26,235 nt of DNA from a virus, in the IMG/VR virus record IMGVR_UViG_3300031658_000099, positions 1-26,235 of that record; one strand, 5' to 3'. The notes beneath the pieces were generated by a model. That model did no database searches. It was not told the DNA's origin and saw nothing but the letters and a program-made list of their open reading frames with translations. Shown here piece after piece: positions 5,698-15,147 of the stretch. The translations under genes and the position numbers were made by a program. Position 1 is the first letter of the stretch, and each line of letters opens with the position of its first letter.

Positions 5698-5729
5698 AAG
5701 ACCGCGCCGCACATGATCACGTTCAATAA
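5505..5729 (+). CDS. Tail assembly chaperone, gpT-like frameshift extension
   Basis: Read in the -1 frame, these 74 codons give LDYQKRTAAFYSVLF, a glycine-rich turn, then EKWGWYHILYTLAGENVLKM and LPVQVVFQHLAYLKDR. This pattern (GWY..LY.LAG...K...I...V...L.Y.KD) resembles the second half of tail assembly chaperones. It has no ATG upstream of the conserved part, so it is best explained as an extension of the gene at 5044, made by a -1 slip, giving a fusion of about 228 residues. A TTG at 5505 is a formal alternative start. The frame overlaps the first 17 bases of the fibre gene. Confidence 0.6.
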   Translation: MDYQKRTAAFYSVLFTSGGGGSDPVGEKWGWYHILYTLAGENVLKMDSITSLPVQVVFQHLAYLKDRAAHDHVQ

Positions 5730-8700
5730 CATCGTCGAGAGATTCGAAATCTTCGCAGAGAATCACTTCTTCATCAAGAGCTTCTCCTTCGGCTCTCCCG
5801 ATGACGTAGACCTCTCTAAGTTCGAAGAGTTCCCGTTGATGCATCTCGTTTATACGGGGGCAACATATGACGCGGGAACAAAGACATACAACCTTGAAGT
5901 TTACATCCTCGACGTACCTAGCGACAAGAAAGGAAAGGTTATCCCACAAAAGGAAGCGATATCCGACGCGGAGCAATGCGCTGAAGATATCCTAGCCGAC
6001 ATTAGGATGGGCGGAAACATCTTCTTGTTCGCTCAAGATTACGAGGTTGTAAACGCTACCACGACACCGCTCGAAGAAGAGACGAAGAACGTACTCTCTG
6101 GAGTGCTTCTCGATTTGTCGGTGGCTATCCCTTACGAATGGGATGCTTGCAATGCTCCAATCGATGGAGTTGAACCGGGAGGGACGGAAGTCACCTATGC
6201 TCGACGCGGTATCCTTCGTATGCTCACCCTTGACGGCGCAACAGACGTTCAGTCCGTTCGCACTATCAAAGTCACCAATGGCACGTTAACCGATGACGGA
6301 GACGGCGTTGTTACATTGGACACGGGAGGCGTAGAGACGCTTGAAGAGTTGACCGATGTCACTATAACAAATGCGGCAAATGGTCAGGTGATTAAATACC
6401 TCAACGGGATTTGGATCAACGCTGCGGACGGAGGAGCTATCAGCCTGAACGATTTGACCGACGTTATTATTTCACAACCTGCATCGGGTGAGTTTTTCAG
6501 ATACGACGGCGACGAATGGGTAAACGATACAGCGCAAAAGTCTGACGTTGGACTCGCTAACGTAGACAATACGAGCGATGCGAATAAGCCAGTAAGCACG
6601 GCCACACAGACGGCGTTGGATTTGAAGGCCGATATAACGTCTGTCCCGACGGAGTTGGACGATTTAAATGACGTGCAAATTATCGGCACACCAACACTTG
6701 GTCAGGCTTTGGTATATGGTGCGGGTAAGTGGTTACCGGGTGCAGCGGGTGCAACGGAATTAGGCGACTTAGACGACGTAAATACAACGGGCGCTGCATT
6801 TGGTTCGCTACTCACTTACAACGGTGCTTCGTGGGATATAAGCGCGTCCGAATTACCGGCGGATAGCATTTACTTCCATCAGCGGTATGAAACGGAATCC
6901 GAGGCGTTAAGGACGGGAGCGACGGCAACGGTCGAACTTTACTTCACTTGCACCGCACAGGGTAACGGACTTGCGGAGAGCGCAAGCAGCGACACGCCAA
7001 CAGCGGGAAAGACTATCAACAGAAAGATTTACTATTCCGAGGCAGGTTTCGCCGATCCCGACACGGGTACTTGGGTTGAGTTCACACCTGCTCCTGCAGA
7101 TGATGCGTCATTTGCTACGGTCAAGGCGGCACTACTTGAATACCTCAAAGCGAGGACGGGCGGAACTGTACCGATTAGCTTGAAGCAGACATGGCAGGAG
7201 ATAGAACCTTCGACGTTCTTGCTTGACCAAGCGTATGCAAGCGGTGCGGCTGCTGCATATTCCACGCGTCAGCTACGTTTGGCACAGACCGACTGCATGA
7301 CCATCCGACGGGCAAGCGACAGCACGACGACCACGATAGGCTTTGACGGTTCAGGCAACATAAACGAGAGCGCAATCACGACTTTCTGCACGGGTACGAC
7401 TTGCGCGGTCAGTTCTTGGATTGACCAAAGCGGAAACGGGAACAATGCGACGCAAGCAATTTCATGGAAGCAGCCGACTATATACACGGGTGGAGCGTTG
7501 GTAAAGCAGGGCGGAAGATTTACTCTTGATTTTGATGGAAATGATTTTTTGAGAACGTCTAATGGAGTAGCGAATGACGAAAAACTGACGTTTTTTGGAG
7601 TACATAAACAAGACAGAACGAACGGGTACAACGTTACATTTTGCCTTCCTGCTAACGCCACAACACATGGATCACCTTATTTTAGGGTAAGTCAAGCAAT
7701 CGATAATAACCCAGCAGGGGACGTTGATTATTACATTAACGGCTCGCCCAAAGCCAGCGGATTCGCTTATCCAACAATTCAAAGCGCGTTTAGTTTTAAC
7801 ACCTTTGCAGGCACTTCCTATTTAAGCGGAACGCAAGCGCTGAACACAACAGGCGCGTTGGTTACATATCCCACAAGCGTGCCTCTTATCATTGGAGCGA
7901 ACGCAGGAGGCTCGGAACAGTTCAACGGTAATTTTCAGGAATTTATAACGTACTCGTCAGACAAATCCACAGACCGCACCGCCATCGAATCCAACATAGG
8001 CGACTACTTCACTCAAAACACGCCACTCCTCGACACGTATTCAGGTGCGGCGGCGGCGTACTCTTTGAGGCTTTTGGATTCGACGTATACGGGTTCAGCG
8101 ATCCGAGTCCGTAGGTCGTCAGACAACACCGAGCAAGACATCGGATTCAACGTATTCGGTGAGTTGGACACGGTTTCTTTGACTGCCTTCGCAGGTACGG
8201 GAGATGCCTTCGTAAAGACTTGGTACGATCAAAGCGGAAACAGCAACGACGCGACGGCGGCTTTTACCAATCTAGAACCTAAAATCGTTTCAAGCGGTGC
8301 GGTGATAGTGGAGAACGGGAAACCTGCTATTGAGTTTGCGTCCAGCAGCAAGTACGTTAATATAACCGCAAGCATGAGTAATTTGCATTCCGCCTTTGTT
8401 GTTGGCAAACATGCCGCCGGTCGCCGTCAAATATATGGCTTTGGTAACGGTACGGCATATCTGAATTATGAAATTAGCTTTCGGTCGAATGATGCCACTT
8501 TTTCGTTTGTTGGAAATGGCTCAAGTTATAATGGTTATGCTAGTCCTCAAGGTGCCAATACGGACGTGCATTTATTGAGTAACATCTACAACCAAATAAC
8601 TTATAAAACTTACGTTGACACAGTTGCGTCGGTAGATGTTTCAGAAACAAGCGCTTCTAGCGCGGCACTTAGTATAGGCGCAAGGGATTCTGGCACGATG

Positions 8701-8793
8701 TATCTCAGCGAATTTATTTTGTATGGTTCAGACGAATCCGCCAACCGCACGGGCATCGAAACCAACATCAACACCTTCTATAACACATTCTGA
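5713..8793 (+). CDS. Tail fibre / receptor-binding protein with two arabinofuranosidase-like domains
   Basis: The 1026-residue protein is modular. Residues 1-165 form an attachment domain (MITFNNIVERFEIFAENHFF ... PYEWDACNAPI) that I associate with a Bacteroidota phage tail protein. Short fibre repeats LxDLxDV...G..l.Y....W follow near residues 209, 243, 314 and 350, with the trimeric-fibre motif SDVGLANVDNTSDANKPVS near 277. Two related C-terminal domains follow, about 515-767 and 782-1026. Each has AYS.R.L, R.SD....IGF and a DQSGNxN box, as in the catalytic-domain fold of alpha-L-arabinofuranosidase B, and each ends in SD.S..RT.IE.NI. They probably bind or trim surface glycans. Base composition varies within each domain, suggesting mosaicism. 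Confidence 0.8.
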   Translation: MITFNNIVERFEIFAENHFFIKSFSFGSPDDVDLSKFEEFPLMHLVYTGATYDAGTKTYNLEVYILDVPSDKKGKVIPQKEAISDAEQCAEDILADIRMGGNIFLFAQDYEVVNATTTPLEEETKNVLSGVLLDLSVAIPYEWDACNAPIDGVEPGGTEVTYARRGILRMLTLDGATDVQSVRTIKVTNGTLTDDGDGVVTLDTGGVETLEELTDVTITNAANGQVIKYLNGIWINAADGGAISLNDLTDVIISQPASGEFFRYDGDEWVNDTAQKSDVGLANVDNTSDANKPVSTATQTALDLKADITSVPTELDDLNDVQIIGTPTLGQALVYGAGKWLPGAAGATELGDLDDVNTTGAAFGSLLTYNGASWDISASELPADSIYFHQRYETESEALRTGATATVELYFTCTAQGNGLAESASSDTPTAGKTINRKIYYSEAGFADPDTGTWVEFTPAPADDASFATVKAALLEYLKARTGGTVPISLKQTWQEIEPSTFLLDQAYASGAAAAYSTRQLRLAQTDCMTIRRASDSTTTTIGFDGSGNINESAITTFCTGTTCAVSSWIDQSGNGNNATQAISWKQPTIYTGGALVKQGGRFTLDFDGNDFLRTSNGVANDEKLTFFGVHKQDRTNGYNVTFCLPANATTHGSPYFRVSQAIDNNPAGDVDYYINGSPKASGFAYPTIQSAFSFNTFAGTSYLSGTQALNTTGALVTYPTSVPLIIGANAGGSEQFNGNFQEFITYSSDKSTDRTAIESNIGDYFTQNTPLLDTYSGAAAAYSLRLLDSTYTGSAIRVRRSSDNTEQDIGFNVFGELDTVSLTAFAGTGDAFVKTWYDQSGNSNDATAAFTNLEPKIVSSGAVIVENGKPAIEFASSSKYVNITASMSNLHSAFVVGKHAAGRRQIYGFGNGTAYLNYEISFRSNDATFSFVGNGSSYNGYASPQGANTDVHLLSNIYNQITYKTYVDTVASVDVSETSASSAALSIGARDSGTMYLSEFILYGSDESANRTGIETNINTFYNTF

Positions 8794-9191
8794 TGAACGG
8801 CTATATCATAGTACTACCTGAAGGCGTTTTGTTAAGCGAGCAACGCGCGGAACGAATCAGCCGCGAACTTTACTGCGTAACCGCACCACTTGCAACACAA
8901 GAACCCTATCAACACGACGGGAAGGTATTCGGCATGGTGGAGCATCCTGACGGGGTTCAGTTCGCTTTACAAGTGGATACCGAATACAACATACCCGTGA
9001 GTCCATTGGCGACGCTAGAACGGCTTATATCGCTTATGACGGAACTCACTGAAATCGAAGTACGGCAGTTGTCCTCCTACGTTCTCAACTCGCAGTCGTT
9101 TCCGTTTGGGGCAATCGTTCCGAGTACAACGACGGTAAGGACACATGAAGAAATGGTGGAGCTGGGTTGGTTTCCTGAAGATACCGAATAA
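8793..9191 (+). CDS. Hypothetical tail-associated protein (132 aa)
   Basis: It starts in a TGATG overlap with the fibre gene and ends in a TAATG overlap with the next. The product (MNGYIIVLPEGVLLSEQRAERISRELY...) is soluble-looking, with a helical middle (LATLERLISLMTELTEIEVRQLSSYV) and no transmembrane segment. I do not recognise the family. Lying directly after the fibre, it may be a fibre assembly chaperone or a minor tail component; this is inferred only from position. Confidence 0.6.
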   Translation: MNGYIIVLPEGVLLSEQRAERISRELYCVTAPLATQEPYQHDGKVFGMVEHPDGVQFALQVDTEYNIPVSPLATLERLISLMTELTEIEVRQLSSYVLNSQSFPFGAIVPSTTTVRTHEEMVELGWFPEDTE

Positions 9192-9751
9192 TGAGCGAAC
9201 TCAATAAAGTCCTTCTAGCGTTCTCCGATGATATCGTCAAGAGCGCAAAGCGTCATCTTGGTGGCCGGAAGATTGGAAAGAATAAGAACTACGGAGTCGC
9301 ATCGGGTCAGCTCAGGCGATCCCTTTCCTACAAGATTCGAGTGCGTGGGAATGATATTCGAGAGGTCACCTTCGGAGCTAAAGGGAAGGCATCGAAATAC
9401 GCTCCTTTCATCCATTTCGGAGTAAACGGAACTCAGAAGGATAGGAAGTCTCCCTTCACATACAGAAAGCAACCTCCGTCTTCTGTCTTTGTCAAGTGGA
9501 TAAAGCAGAAAGGAATCAAGCTCAGAGATGAGAAGGGACGCTTTAAGAAACAAAGCGAGAGCAACATCAAATCCGCAGCGTTTTTAATAGCTCGTTCGGT
9601 CAAGAAGCGCGGGATTGTAGGGCTTCGGTTCTATGAGAAAGCCTATGCCGCGGTGTCGAAGCGATACGAAGCCAAATTCGGAGCTGCCGTCGCTGAAGAT
9701 ATAGCGGGCAAATTGAAAGCAACACTCGGAAACATAACTATCAAGAACTAA
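9191..9751 (+). CDS. HK97 gp10-like tail completion / minor tail protein
   Basis: The 186-residue basic protein contains ASGQLRRSLSYKIRV, KYAPFIHFGVNGTQ and a C-terminal AAFLIARSVKKRGIVGLRFYEKA. The arrangement of a GxLRxSL segment, a YAPxxxFG segment and a closing amphipathic helix is typical of the HK97 gp10 family, whose members sit at the head-tail junction or finish the tail. It is coupled to both neighbours by TAATG overlaps. It lies in the tail block rather than beside the portal, so a minor tail role is as likely as a neck role. Confidence 0.65.
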   Translation: MSELNKVLLAFSDDIVKSAKRHLGGRKIGKNKNYGVASGQLRRSLSYKIRVRGNDIREVTFGAKGKASKYAPFIHFGVNGTQKDRKSPFTYRKQPPSSVFVKWIKQKGIKLRDEKGRFKKQSESNIKSAAFLIARSVKKRGIVGLRFYEKAYAAVSKRYEAKFGAAVAEDIAGKLKATLGNITIKN

Positions 9752-11007
9752 TGGCAACAATTGACGCAGGCCCAACGCCGGGATGGTTACCGTCCGGCCA
9801 AAAACTACTCTTTACACTCACCCCAGACGAGCCGGTTGATGATGCTTATCGGTATATCGTACAAGTAGAGGAGAATGGAACGATTATCTCCAAAATTTAC
9901 TTGACTCCAAACCCGGCGGACAACGCTTTTTTCGATTTATCGCAAGTACTCACGGGACGGCTTGAAGTGGATTCTTTGAAGTACAACACGACCGCAACGA
10001 TTCACTCTCTAAATAACCGAATGTTTACTCGTTCGAATGACAATATCAAGAGATATCGAGTAAAGGTTGGATTCTTTGACGGAAGCACGGAATCACTTGC
10101 TGAAGATACGTCCTCATATTATTATTTATTTGACGGATACGAGCAACTCTCGCAAGGGTTGTTCCCGTCCTTTGCGGATTATTATGGAACAGCATCCACA
10201 AAGAAAGTCTGGCTGAGTGATCGCGAACCCTCGAACAACGTAATCGAAGTAACTGCAGGGATTGAAGATGACGGAGTTGTCGCGTTTATTAATAGCGACG
10301 ACACCGGGTCACTTATTACGAGGCTTGTGATAAACACCTACGACACCGCAGGAAGCCTGGACGATACAATTATTTACACCGTAAACGGAACGAACGGAGG
10401 ACTTGTGCCAACTACCACATGGAGCGATTCAACCAACGATGCTAGTCTTTTGTATGCATATGTATATCCTGCGTCTTTGAGTGCAATTACAACGGCTCTA
10501 AATGCGGTCACAGGGGGGTGGGGTCATTATGACGTAATACCTGAAACGGCAACGGCACAAACGGGGAACATTCTGCGCATCCGTAACAAATGCAGGAACA
10601 CAAAAAACAATCCGGTGCAGTTGGGTTGGGCGAATACACGGGGCGGATGGGATTACCTTCGATTTGATGGTCGTAAGCTCAAGACAGTAACCCGCGAAGA
10701 GAAGACCTACCGAAAGATAGTCGGAGATTATAACGCATCTCAATTTGCCTTGGCTCCAAGCGCCCGACAAATCAAGCCGTATCAACTCGAAGCGAAAGAA
10801 AGCTTTCAATTCAATGGCATTTTAACTCTTGAGGAGGTGAACTTGATGCAATACTGCATGAGGTCCAAGAATGTCATGGCTCGCATTGATGGAACTTGGT
10901 CTCCCGTGACCATTCAAACGAACTCGATGGCAATCGAAGAGGACACCATTTCGAAGATATTCGTCGTCTCGTTTAATGTAGAACTCGCACAAATTATCCG
11001 ATGCTAA
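9751..11007 (+). CDS. Tail / baseplate structural protein (418 aa)
   Basis: A beta-rich protein begins with GWLPSGQKLLFTL, followed by YRYIVQVEENGTIISKIYLTPNPADNAFFDLSQVL. This looks like a fibronectin-like or distal-tail type beta domain. The second half has QLGWANTRGGWDYLRFDGRK, a signature I recall from baseplate or tail proteins of Bacteroidota phages. No enzyme motif is visible. Its end overlaps the next tail gene by 7 bases. By order (fibre, completion protein, this, then a 740-residue tail protein, then tape measure) it is probably part of the tail tip. Confidence 0.6.
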   Translation: MATIDAGPTPGWLPSGQKLLFTLTPDEPVDDAYRYIVQVEENGTIISKIYLTPNPADNAFFDLSQVLTGRLEVDSLKYNTTATIHSLNNRMFTRSNDNIKRYRVKVGFFDGSTESLAEDTSSYYYLFDGYEQLSQGLFPSFADYYGTASTKKVWLSDREPSNNVIEVTAGIEDDGVVAFINSDDTGSLITRLVINTYDTAGSLDDTIIYTVNGTNGGLVPTTTWSDSTNDASLLYAYVYPASLSAITTALNAVTGGWGHYDVIPETATAQTGNILRIRNKCRNTKNNPVQLGWANTRGGWDYLRFDGRKLKTVTREEKTYRKIVGDYNASQFALAPSARQIKPYQLEAKESFQFNGILTLEEVNLMQYCMRSKNVMARIDGTWSPVTIQTNSMAIEEDTISKIFVVSFNVELAQIIRC

Positions 11008-13223
11008 GACTCACGCTTGCAGGAAACGAGATTGAACTCTACGAGAACGAGCCGGTCAACCTGAGCTATCAATTCTCAGACCTTCAGGAGATAAACGCTT
11101 CCCGCTCTAATTTCTCGCAGACTTTCCGCGTTCCTCTTACCAAGAAAAACCAGGACTATTTTGGGGCAGTCAACGAGCTTGGAATCATTCCGACATGGAA
11201 TCCAAAAACCAAAGTCAAGGCAGAGCTTTCGTACAATACCATTCCAATCATGCGGGGCTTTGCCCAAGTGAAGAACGTATATATCCAGAAGGGGAAGTAT
11301 GCCGACGTTGAACTCGTGGTATTTGGAGAGACAGCAGACCTATCACGGGATGTCGGGAATGGTATGCTAACGGATGTCGATTTGAGTTCATTTAACCACA
11401 CTCTAAACGCGACAAATATCGCTTTGAGTTGGGCTAATGCTCTTTCGTCGGGGGCTATCCGTTACGGGATTGTCGATAAATGGAGGAACTGGACAAGCGA
11501 AACCATTTGGTCAACTACCAACTTACTCGAACACGGAGATTTCACCCCTTATTTTAGAGCGTCAAAACTCTTCGAAACGATTCTTACCGAAGCGGGGTAT
11601 ACCTACGACTCGACCTTCTTTGGTTCTAACCTTGACGGGTTATATCTGTTGATGAACCGGGGCAATCGTTCACCTATTCCCGTCGATGCAGACCAACCCG
11701 CAGCCAATGTCTTTGAGATTGGTTTATCTGCTAACGTAACCAAATCAAGCAACACATTTGAGAGCATAACGAACTTTGTTGAATCATCTCCTTTTTTCGA
11801 TGCGGGCGGCAATGTCGCATCGGGTGCTTTCGTGCCTCCTTATCGGGCTTACTATACGTTCGTAGTCTACGTCAAAGGGGTGATTTCAAACTTGAATGAA
11901 GGAATCACAATGCGTCTCGCTTCGGGAGCGTCTACTTTCCTTGCGACTATTATTGACAACGTTCAGGGGGGTGAGTTCAATTCTGAAACATACGCCATAA
12001 CAACCGAGCCGATTCTTTTGGATGCTTCGGATTCGGTTACCCTTCAGTATGCTTTGACCAACTCAGGACATACAGTCACTTTTACTGGGACGAATGCACT
12101 GGGATCAGGTGGAACGGGTTTTTCTGTTACGGAGATTACAGACCCTCTTTCAGGTCAGACAGTAGATGTCGCGGGCAATATGCCCGAAATGAAGAAGATT
12201 GACTTCATCTCTGGACTTCAAAAGATGTTCAACCTCGTATTCATTCCCGACCGCAACAACTCCAAGCATCTCTATATCGAACCGCTTGGGGATTACCTCG
12301 CATCCGGTGACAAGATAGATTGGACGAATAAGATTGACCTTTCCAAAGACATCCAAGTCGAGCCGACAACAGACCTTCAGGCAAGAACGTATGAATGGAC
12401 GCACTCAAACGGAAAAGACTTGGTGAATGACCTAGTGCAAAAGAACGCCTCACGGACGTACGGACGCTATAGGGTCAATGACCCAGAGAACGATTTCGCT
12501 GCAGGAGAAAAGAAGATACAAACGGCCTTTGCCCCTCATGTGGTTTCGTATATCCCCGGAACCGACTTTGCCATTCACCGAATGCTTGCGGATACAGTAA
12601 ACGCCGACAAGACCATCAAAGACCCGCTTCCGCGTTTGGCCTTTTGGAATGGCGGGGAGTCGGGTGTTGTCAATTACTATGACAACGCAAACACAGCGGG
12701 ACTTTCTACCACGCTTTATCCGATGCTTTCGCAGTTCTCTGCGTCTTATCCATCGGTAGGTGATGAAGACCTTTCGTTCGGAGTAGAGCGACCATTCCAC
12801 CGAGTACAAGCCAACCCCGTAAACACGCTGTATTACAAGTACTGGATGCCTTGGGTGAATGAGCTGTATTCTTCAGACGCTCGAATCGTGACGGCTCACT
12901 TTAGATTGACAGCTTCGGAGATTGCCACCTTCAAGTTCTCGGACAAAATTTTCATAAAAGACACGTATTTCCGAATCCTGAGCATATCCAACTACGATCC
13001 CACAACAGAGAACGTCGTGCAAGTTCGTCTGGTAAAGATTCTCGGAGCAATTCGGGATTGTTCTTTCATTCCGGTATCATCGGATAAGAATGGTCAAATT
13101 TCGTTCAGTACCGCAAGCGGTTCGATAATTACCTCCACAAGTCGCGTTTGCTGTGAGCGTTATGGATATGTATTTGATGAGTCAGGAGCTACGTCACGCT
13201 GTTTTCAAAACTTACCCCAATGA
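11001..13223 (+). CDS. Large tail tip / tail-associated structural protein (740 aa)
   Basis: The protein starts MLRLTLAGNEIELYENEPVNLSYQFSDLQEI, then SNFSQTFRVPLTKKNQDYFG and VELVVFGETADLSRDVG. These N-terminal motifs recall tail proteins of Bacteroidota phages that form the tail hub. The middle contains MPEMKKIDFISGLQKMFNLVFIPD, typical of a hub domain that interacts with the tail tip. No lytic enzyme motif is obvious. The C-terminus carries several cysteines (CSFIP, CCERYG, CFQN). It overlaps the next small gene by ATGA at 13220. A precise role (tail hub or tip attachment protein) is inferred from order and size. Confidence 0.6.
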   Translation: MLRLTLAGNEIELYENEPVNLSYQFSDLQEINASRSNFSQTFRVPLTKKNQDYFGAVNELGIIPTWNPKTKVKAELSYNTIPIMRGFAQVKNVYIQKGKYADVELVVFGETADLSRDVGNGMLTDVDLSSFNHTLNATNIALSWANALSSGAIRYGIVDKWRNWTSETIWSTTNLLEHGDFTPYFRASKLFETILTEAGYTYDSTFFGSNLDGLYLLMNRGNRSPIPVDADQPAANVFEIGLSANVTKSSNTFESITNFVESSPFFDAGGNVASGAFVPPYRAYYTFVVYVKGVISNLNEGITMRLASGASTFLATIIDNVQGGEFNSETYAITTEPILLDASDSVTLQYALTNSGHTVTFTGTNALGSGGTGFSVTEITDPLSGQTVDVAGNMPEMKKIDFISGLQKMFNLVFIPDRNNSKHLYIEPLGDYLASGDKIDWTNKIDLSKDIQVEPTTDLQARTYEWTHSNGKDLVNDLVQKNASRTYGRYRVNDPENDFAAGEKKIQTAFAPHVVSYIPGTDFAIHRMLADTVNADKTIKDPLPRLAFWNGGESGVVNYYDNANTAGLSTTLYPMLSQFSASYPSVGDEDLSFGVERPFHRVQANPVNTLYYKYWMPWVNELYSSDARIVTAHFRLTASEIATFKFSDKIFIKDTYFRILSISNYDPTTENVVQVRLVKILGAIRDCSFIPVSSDKNGQISFSTASGSIITSTSRVCCERYGYVFDESGATSRCFQNLPQ

Positions 13224-13402
13224 GGAATCTCGACAATCATCGTTATATAGGAGAAGCGATTCAATTGCTACAAGCCAAAGGAGATAGGGTTCAAGTCCCG
13301 CTTTGGTTCAAGGTTGTTGATTGGGCTGTCGCTATTCTCTTTGTTTCCGCTTATCTCTTTGCTGCATTTAAACTCATCCAATGGCTGCTACTCAAAATAT
13401 GA
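13220..13402 (+). CDS. Small membrane protein before tape measure (60 aa)
   Basis: The 60-residue protein has a soluble N-terminus and one hydrophobic segment at about residues 32-57 (VVDWAVAILFVSAYLFAAFKL), so it is probably a single-pass membrane protein. It begins in an ATGA overlap with the 740-residue tail gene and ends 22 bases inside the tape-measure gene, which supports real translation. Function is unknown. It is far from the lysis genes, so a holin role is not favoured. Confidence 0.6.
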   Translation: MRNLDNHRYIGEAIQLLQAKGDRVQVPLWFKVVDWAVAILFVSAYLFAAFKLIQWLLLKI

Positions 13403-15147
13403 TACTCAAGGTGTCAGCAGACACCACCGAAGTCACGAAGTCAATTGATAAAGTCGGGGACAGTGTAGACGGAACGTCCGGAGCGGTTAGCGGGTTAACC
13501 GGTCAGCTCGATAAAATGACGGGAGGAGCTGTGACGGGCTTCAGGAACTTTGCCAAAGGAGTAAAGACGGGCGTACTCGGTCTTAAAACTTTTAAAGTCG
13601 CTTTAGCAGCTACGGGGATAGGTCTCATTTTAGTCGCTTTTGGCGCTCTTGCTTCGTATTTCACAAGCACCAAGAAAGGAGCTGAACAACTCAAGGTAGC
13701 AACCGCTGCTCTTGGTGCGATTTTTGACGTTCTCCGAGATCGTGTTTCGAAGATGGGGGAGGTGTTGTTTGAAGCCATATCAAACCCTCAAGAGACTATC
13801 AAGAATATTGGGAAGCTAATCAAAGATAATTTGATTAATCGCTTTGAAGGAATGCTTGAACTCATTCCGGCGGTAGGTAAGGCGATAAGCCTCGCTTTAA
13901 AGGGTAAATTTTTGGAGGCCGGAAAGGTCGCAGCAGACGCGGCGGGAAAAATGGTTCTTGGTGTGGAGTCCGTTACGGACGTGGTAGAGAAAGCGGGTGA
14001 AGCCGTTTCAGGGTTAACGGAAGAAATAACAAAAGAAGCTCAAGCTGCTAAGGATTTACAAGCCGCGATGAACGCCCTAAAGGACGAAGAACGAGACTTC
14101 ATAAAAGTTCGAGCAGAGACAAACAAACAAATCGCTGAAGCGAGGCTATTAGCAGAAGATGAGACGCTCTCCGTTGAGAAACGTCTTGAGGCATTACAGA
14201 GAGCTGTTGACCTTGAGAAAGAAACGGTCGCGGAACAGCTCCGACTGGCTGAGGAACGCGCAAGGATTGCACGAGAACAAGTGGACCTTGGTGAAAGTTT
14301 AGAGGAAGATTTTCAAAGGGTCGCAGAAGCAGAAGCGGCTGTCATTGATTTACAAACGGCATCCCTTCGAACTCAGAAACGACTCGGAACAGAACTGAAC
14401 TCGCTCAAGTTGGAGTCGATAAACCTCCAGAGGGAGCAACTAAAAAACGAGCTTGACATTGCAAAAGCGACTGTAAAGTCCATGGAGGCTCGAAAGGATT
14501 CAGAAATTAAAACCCTTCAAGTCACTCAAGAGGTAGCGACGGCAACACTTCAAACAAGACAGCAGAGTTTCGCTGACCAAGTATTGGGAGCGGAGACAAC
14601 AGAAGAAGCAATTCGCAGACAACGACGCGAGACATTTGAGGACTTTAAAAACGGGGCGGAGTCCGCAGGACACCAAGCTTTGGAGTTTGCTTCAATGACT
14701 CTTAATATTATGAGCAGCCTTAACACCCTTTTCACCAAAGACGAAGAGAAGAGGGCAAAACGAAGTTTTGAGATTGGAAAGAAGCTCGCAATAGTTTCAA
14801 CTATTATGAACACCGCCGAAGCCGTGGGTTCTGCTCTTGCTAAAGACAGCACTTTCCCGGGATCTCGATTTATCGCAGCCGCTGCGGCAGGTATTGCGGG
14901 AGCTGCTCAAGTCGCCACCATTAAAAGACAGAAATTTGATTCGGGAGGCAGCACTCCCTCACCTCCCCCGCCCGGCACAAGTTTGACAGGAGGAGCCGCA
15001 CAGGGGCAAAGCCCACAACTCGACCTCGGATTCTTAGGAGGTGGAGCGGGACAGGATGGATTCAGAACGTACGTCATAGCTTCAGAGGTTTCAAACTCTC
15101 AGCAAGCCAATCAAAAAATAAACGACCAAGCAGCACTAGTAGGATGA
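13381..15147 (+). CDS. Tape measure protein
   Basis: The 588-residue protein shows the usual tape-measure layout. The N-terminus is Ser/Thr/Gly-rich (MILKVSADTTEVTKSIDKVG). Residues about 60-95 are hydrophobic (FKVALAATGIGLILVAFGAL). A long charged coiled-coil spans about residues 215-430 (EKRLEALQRAVDLEKETVAE and similar). A second Ala/Gly hydrophobic patch (FIAAAAAGIAGAAQVATI) precedes a Pro/Gly-rich tail. Tape measures set tail length at about 1.5 angstrom per residue, which suggests a tail near 88 nm and a siphovirus-type particle. The ATG at 13381 lies inside the preceding gene; the end overlaps the protease gene by ATGA. Confidence 0.85.
   Translation: MAATQNMILKVSADTTEVTKSIDKVGDSVDGTSGAVSGLTGQLDKMTGGAVTGFRNFAKGVKTGVLGLKTFKVALAATGIGLILVAFGALASYFTSTKKGAEQLKVATAALGAIFDVLRDRVSKMGEVLFEAISNPQETIKNIGKLIKDNLINRFEGMLELIPAVGKAISLALKGKFLEAGKVAADAAGKMVLGVESVTDVVEKAGEAVSGLTEEITKEAQAAKDLQAAMNALKDEERDFIKVRAETNKQIAEARLLAEDETLSVEKRLEALQRAVDLEKETVAEQLRLAEERARIAREQVDLGESLEEDFQRVAEAEAAVIDLQTASLRTQKRLGTELNSLKLESINLQREQLKNELDIAKATVKSMEARKDSEIKTLQVTQEVATATLQTRQQSFADQVLGAETTEEAIRRQRRETFEDFKNGAESAGHQALEFASMTLNIMSSLNTLFTKDEEKRAKRSFEIGKKLAIVSTIMNTAEAVGSALAKDSTFPGSRFIAAAAAGIAGAAQVATIKRQKFDSGGSTPSPPPPGTSLTGGAAQGQSPQLDLGFLGGGAGQDGFRTYVIASEVSNSQQANQKINDQAALVG

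Noticed and set aside
7255-8793. Diversity-generating retroelement target in the fibre
   Set aside because: The genome encodes no reverse transcriptase and I see no template/variable repeat pair.
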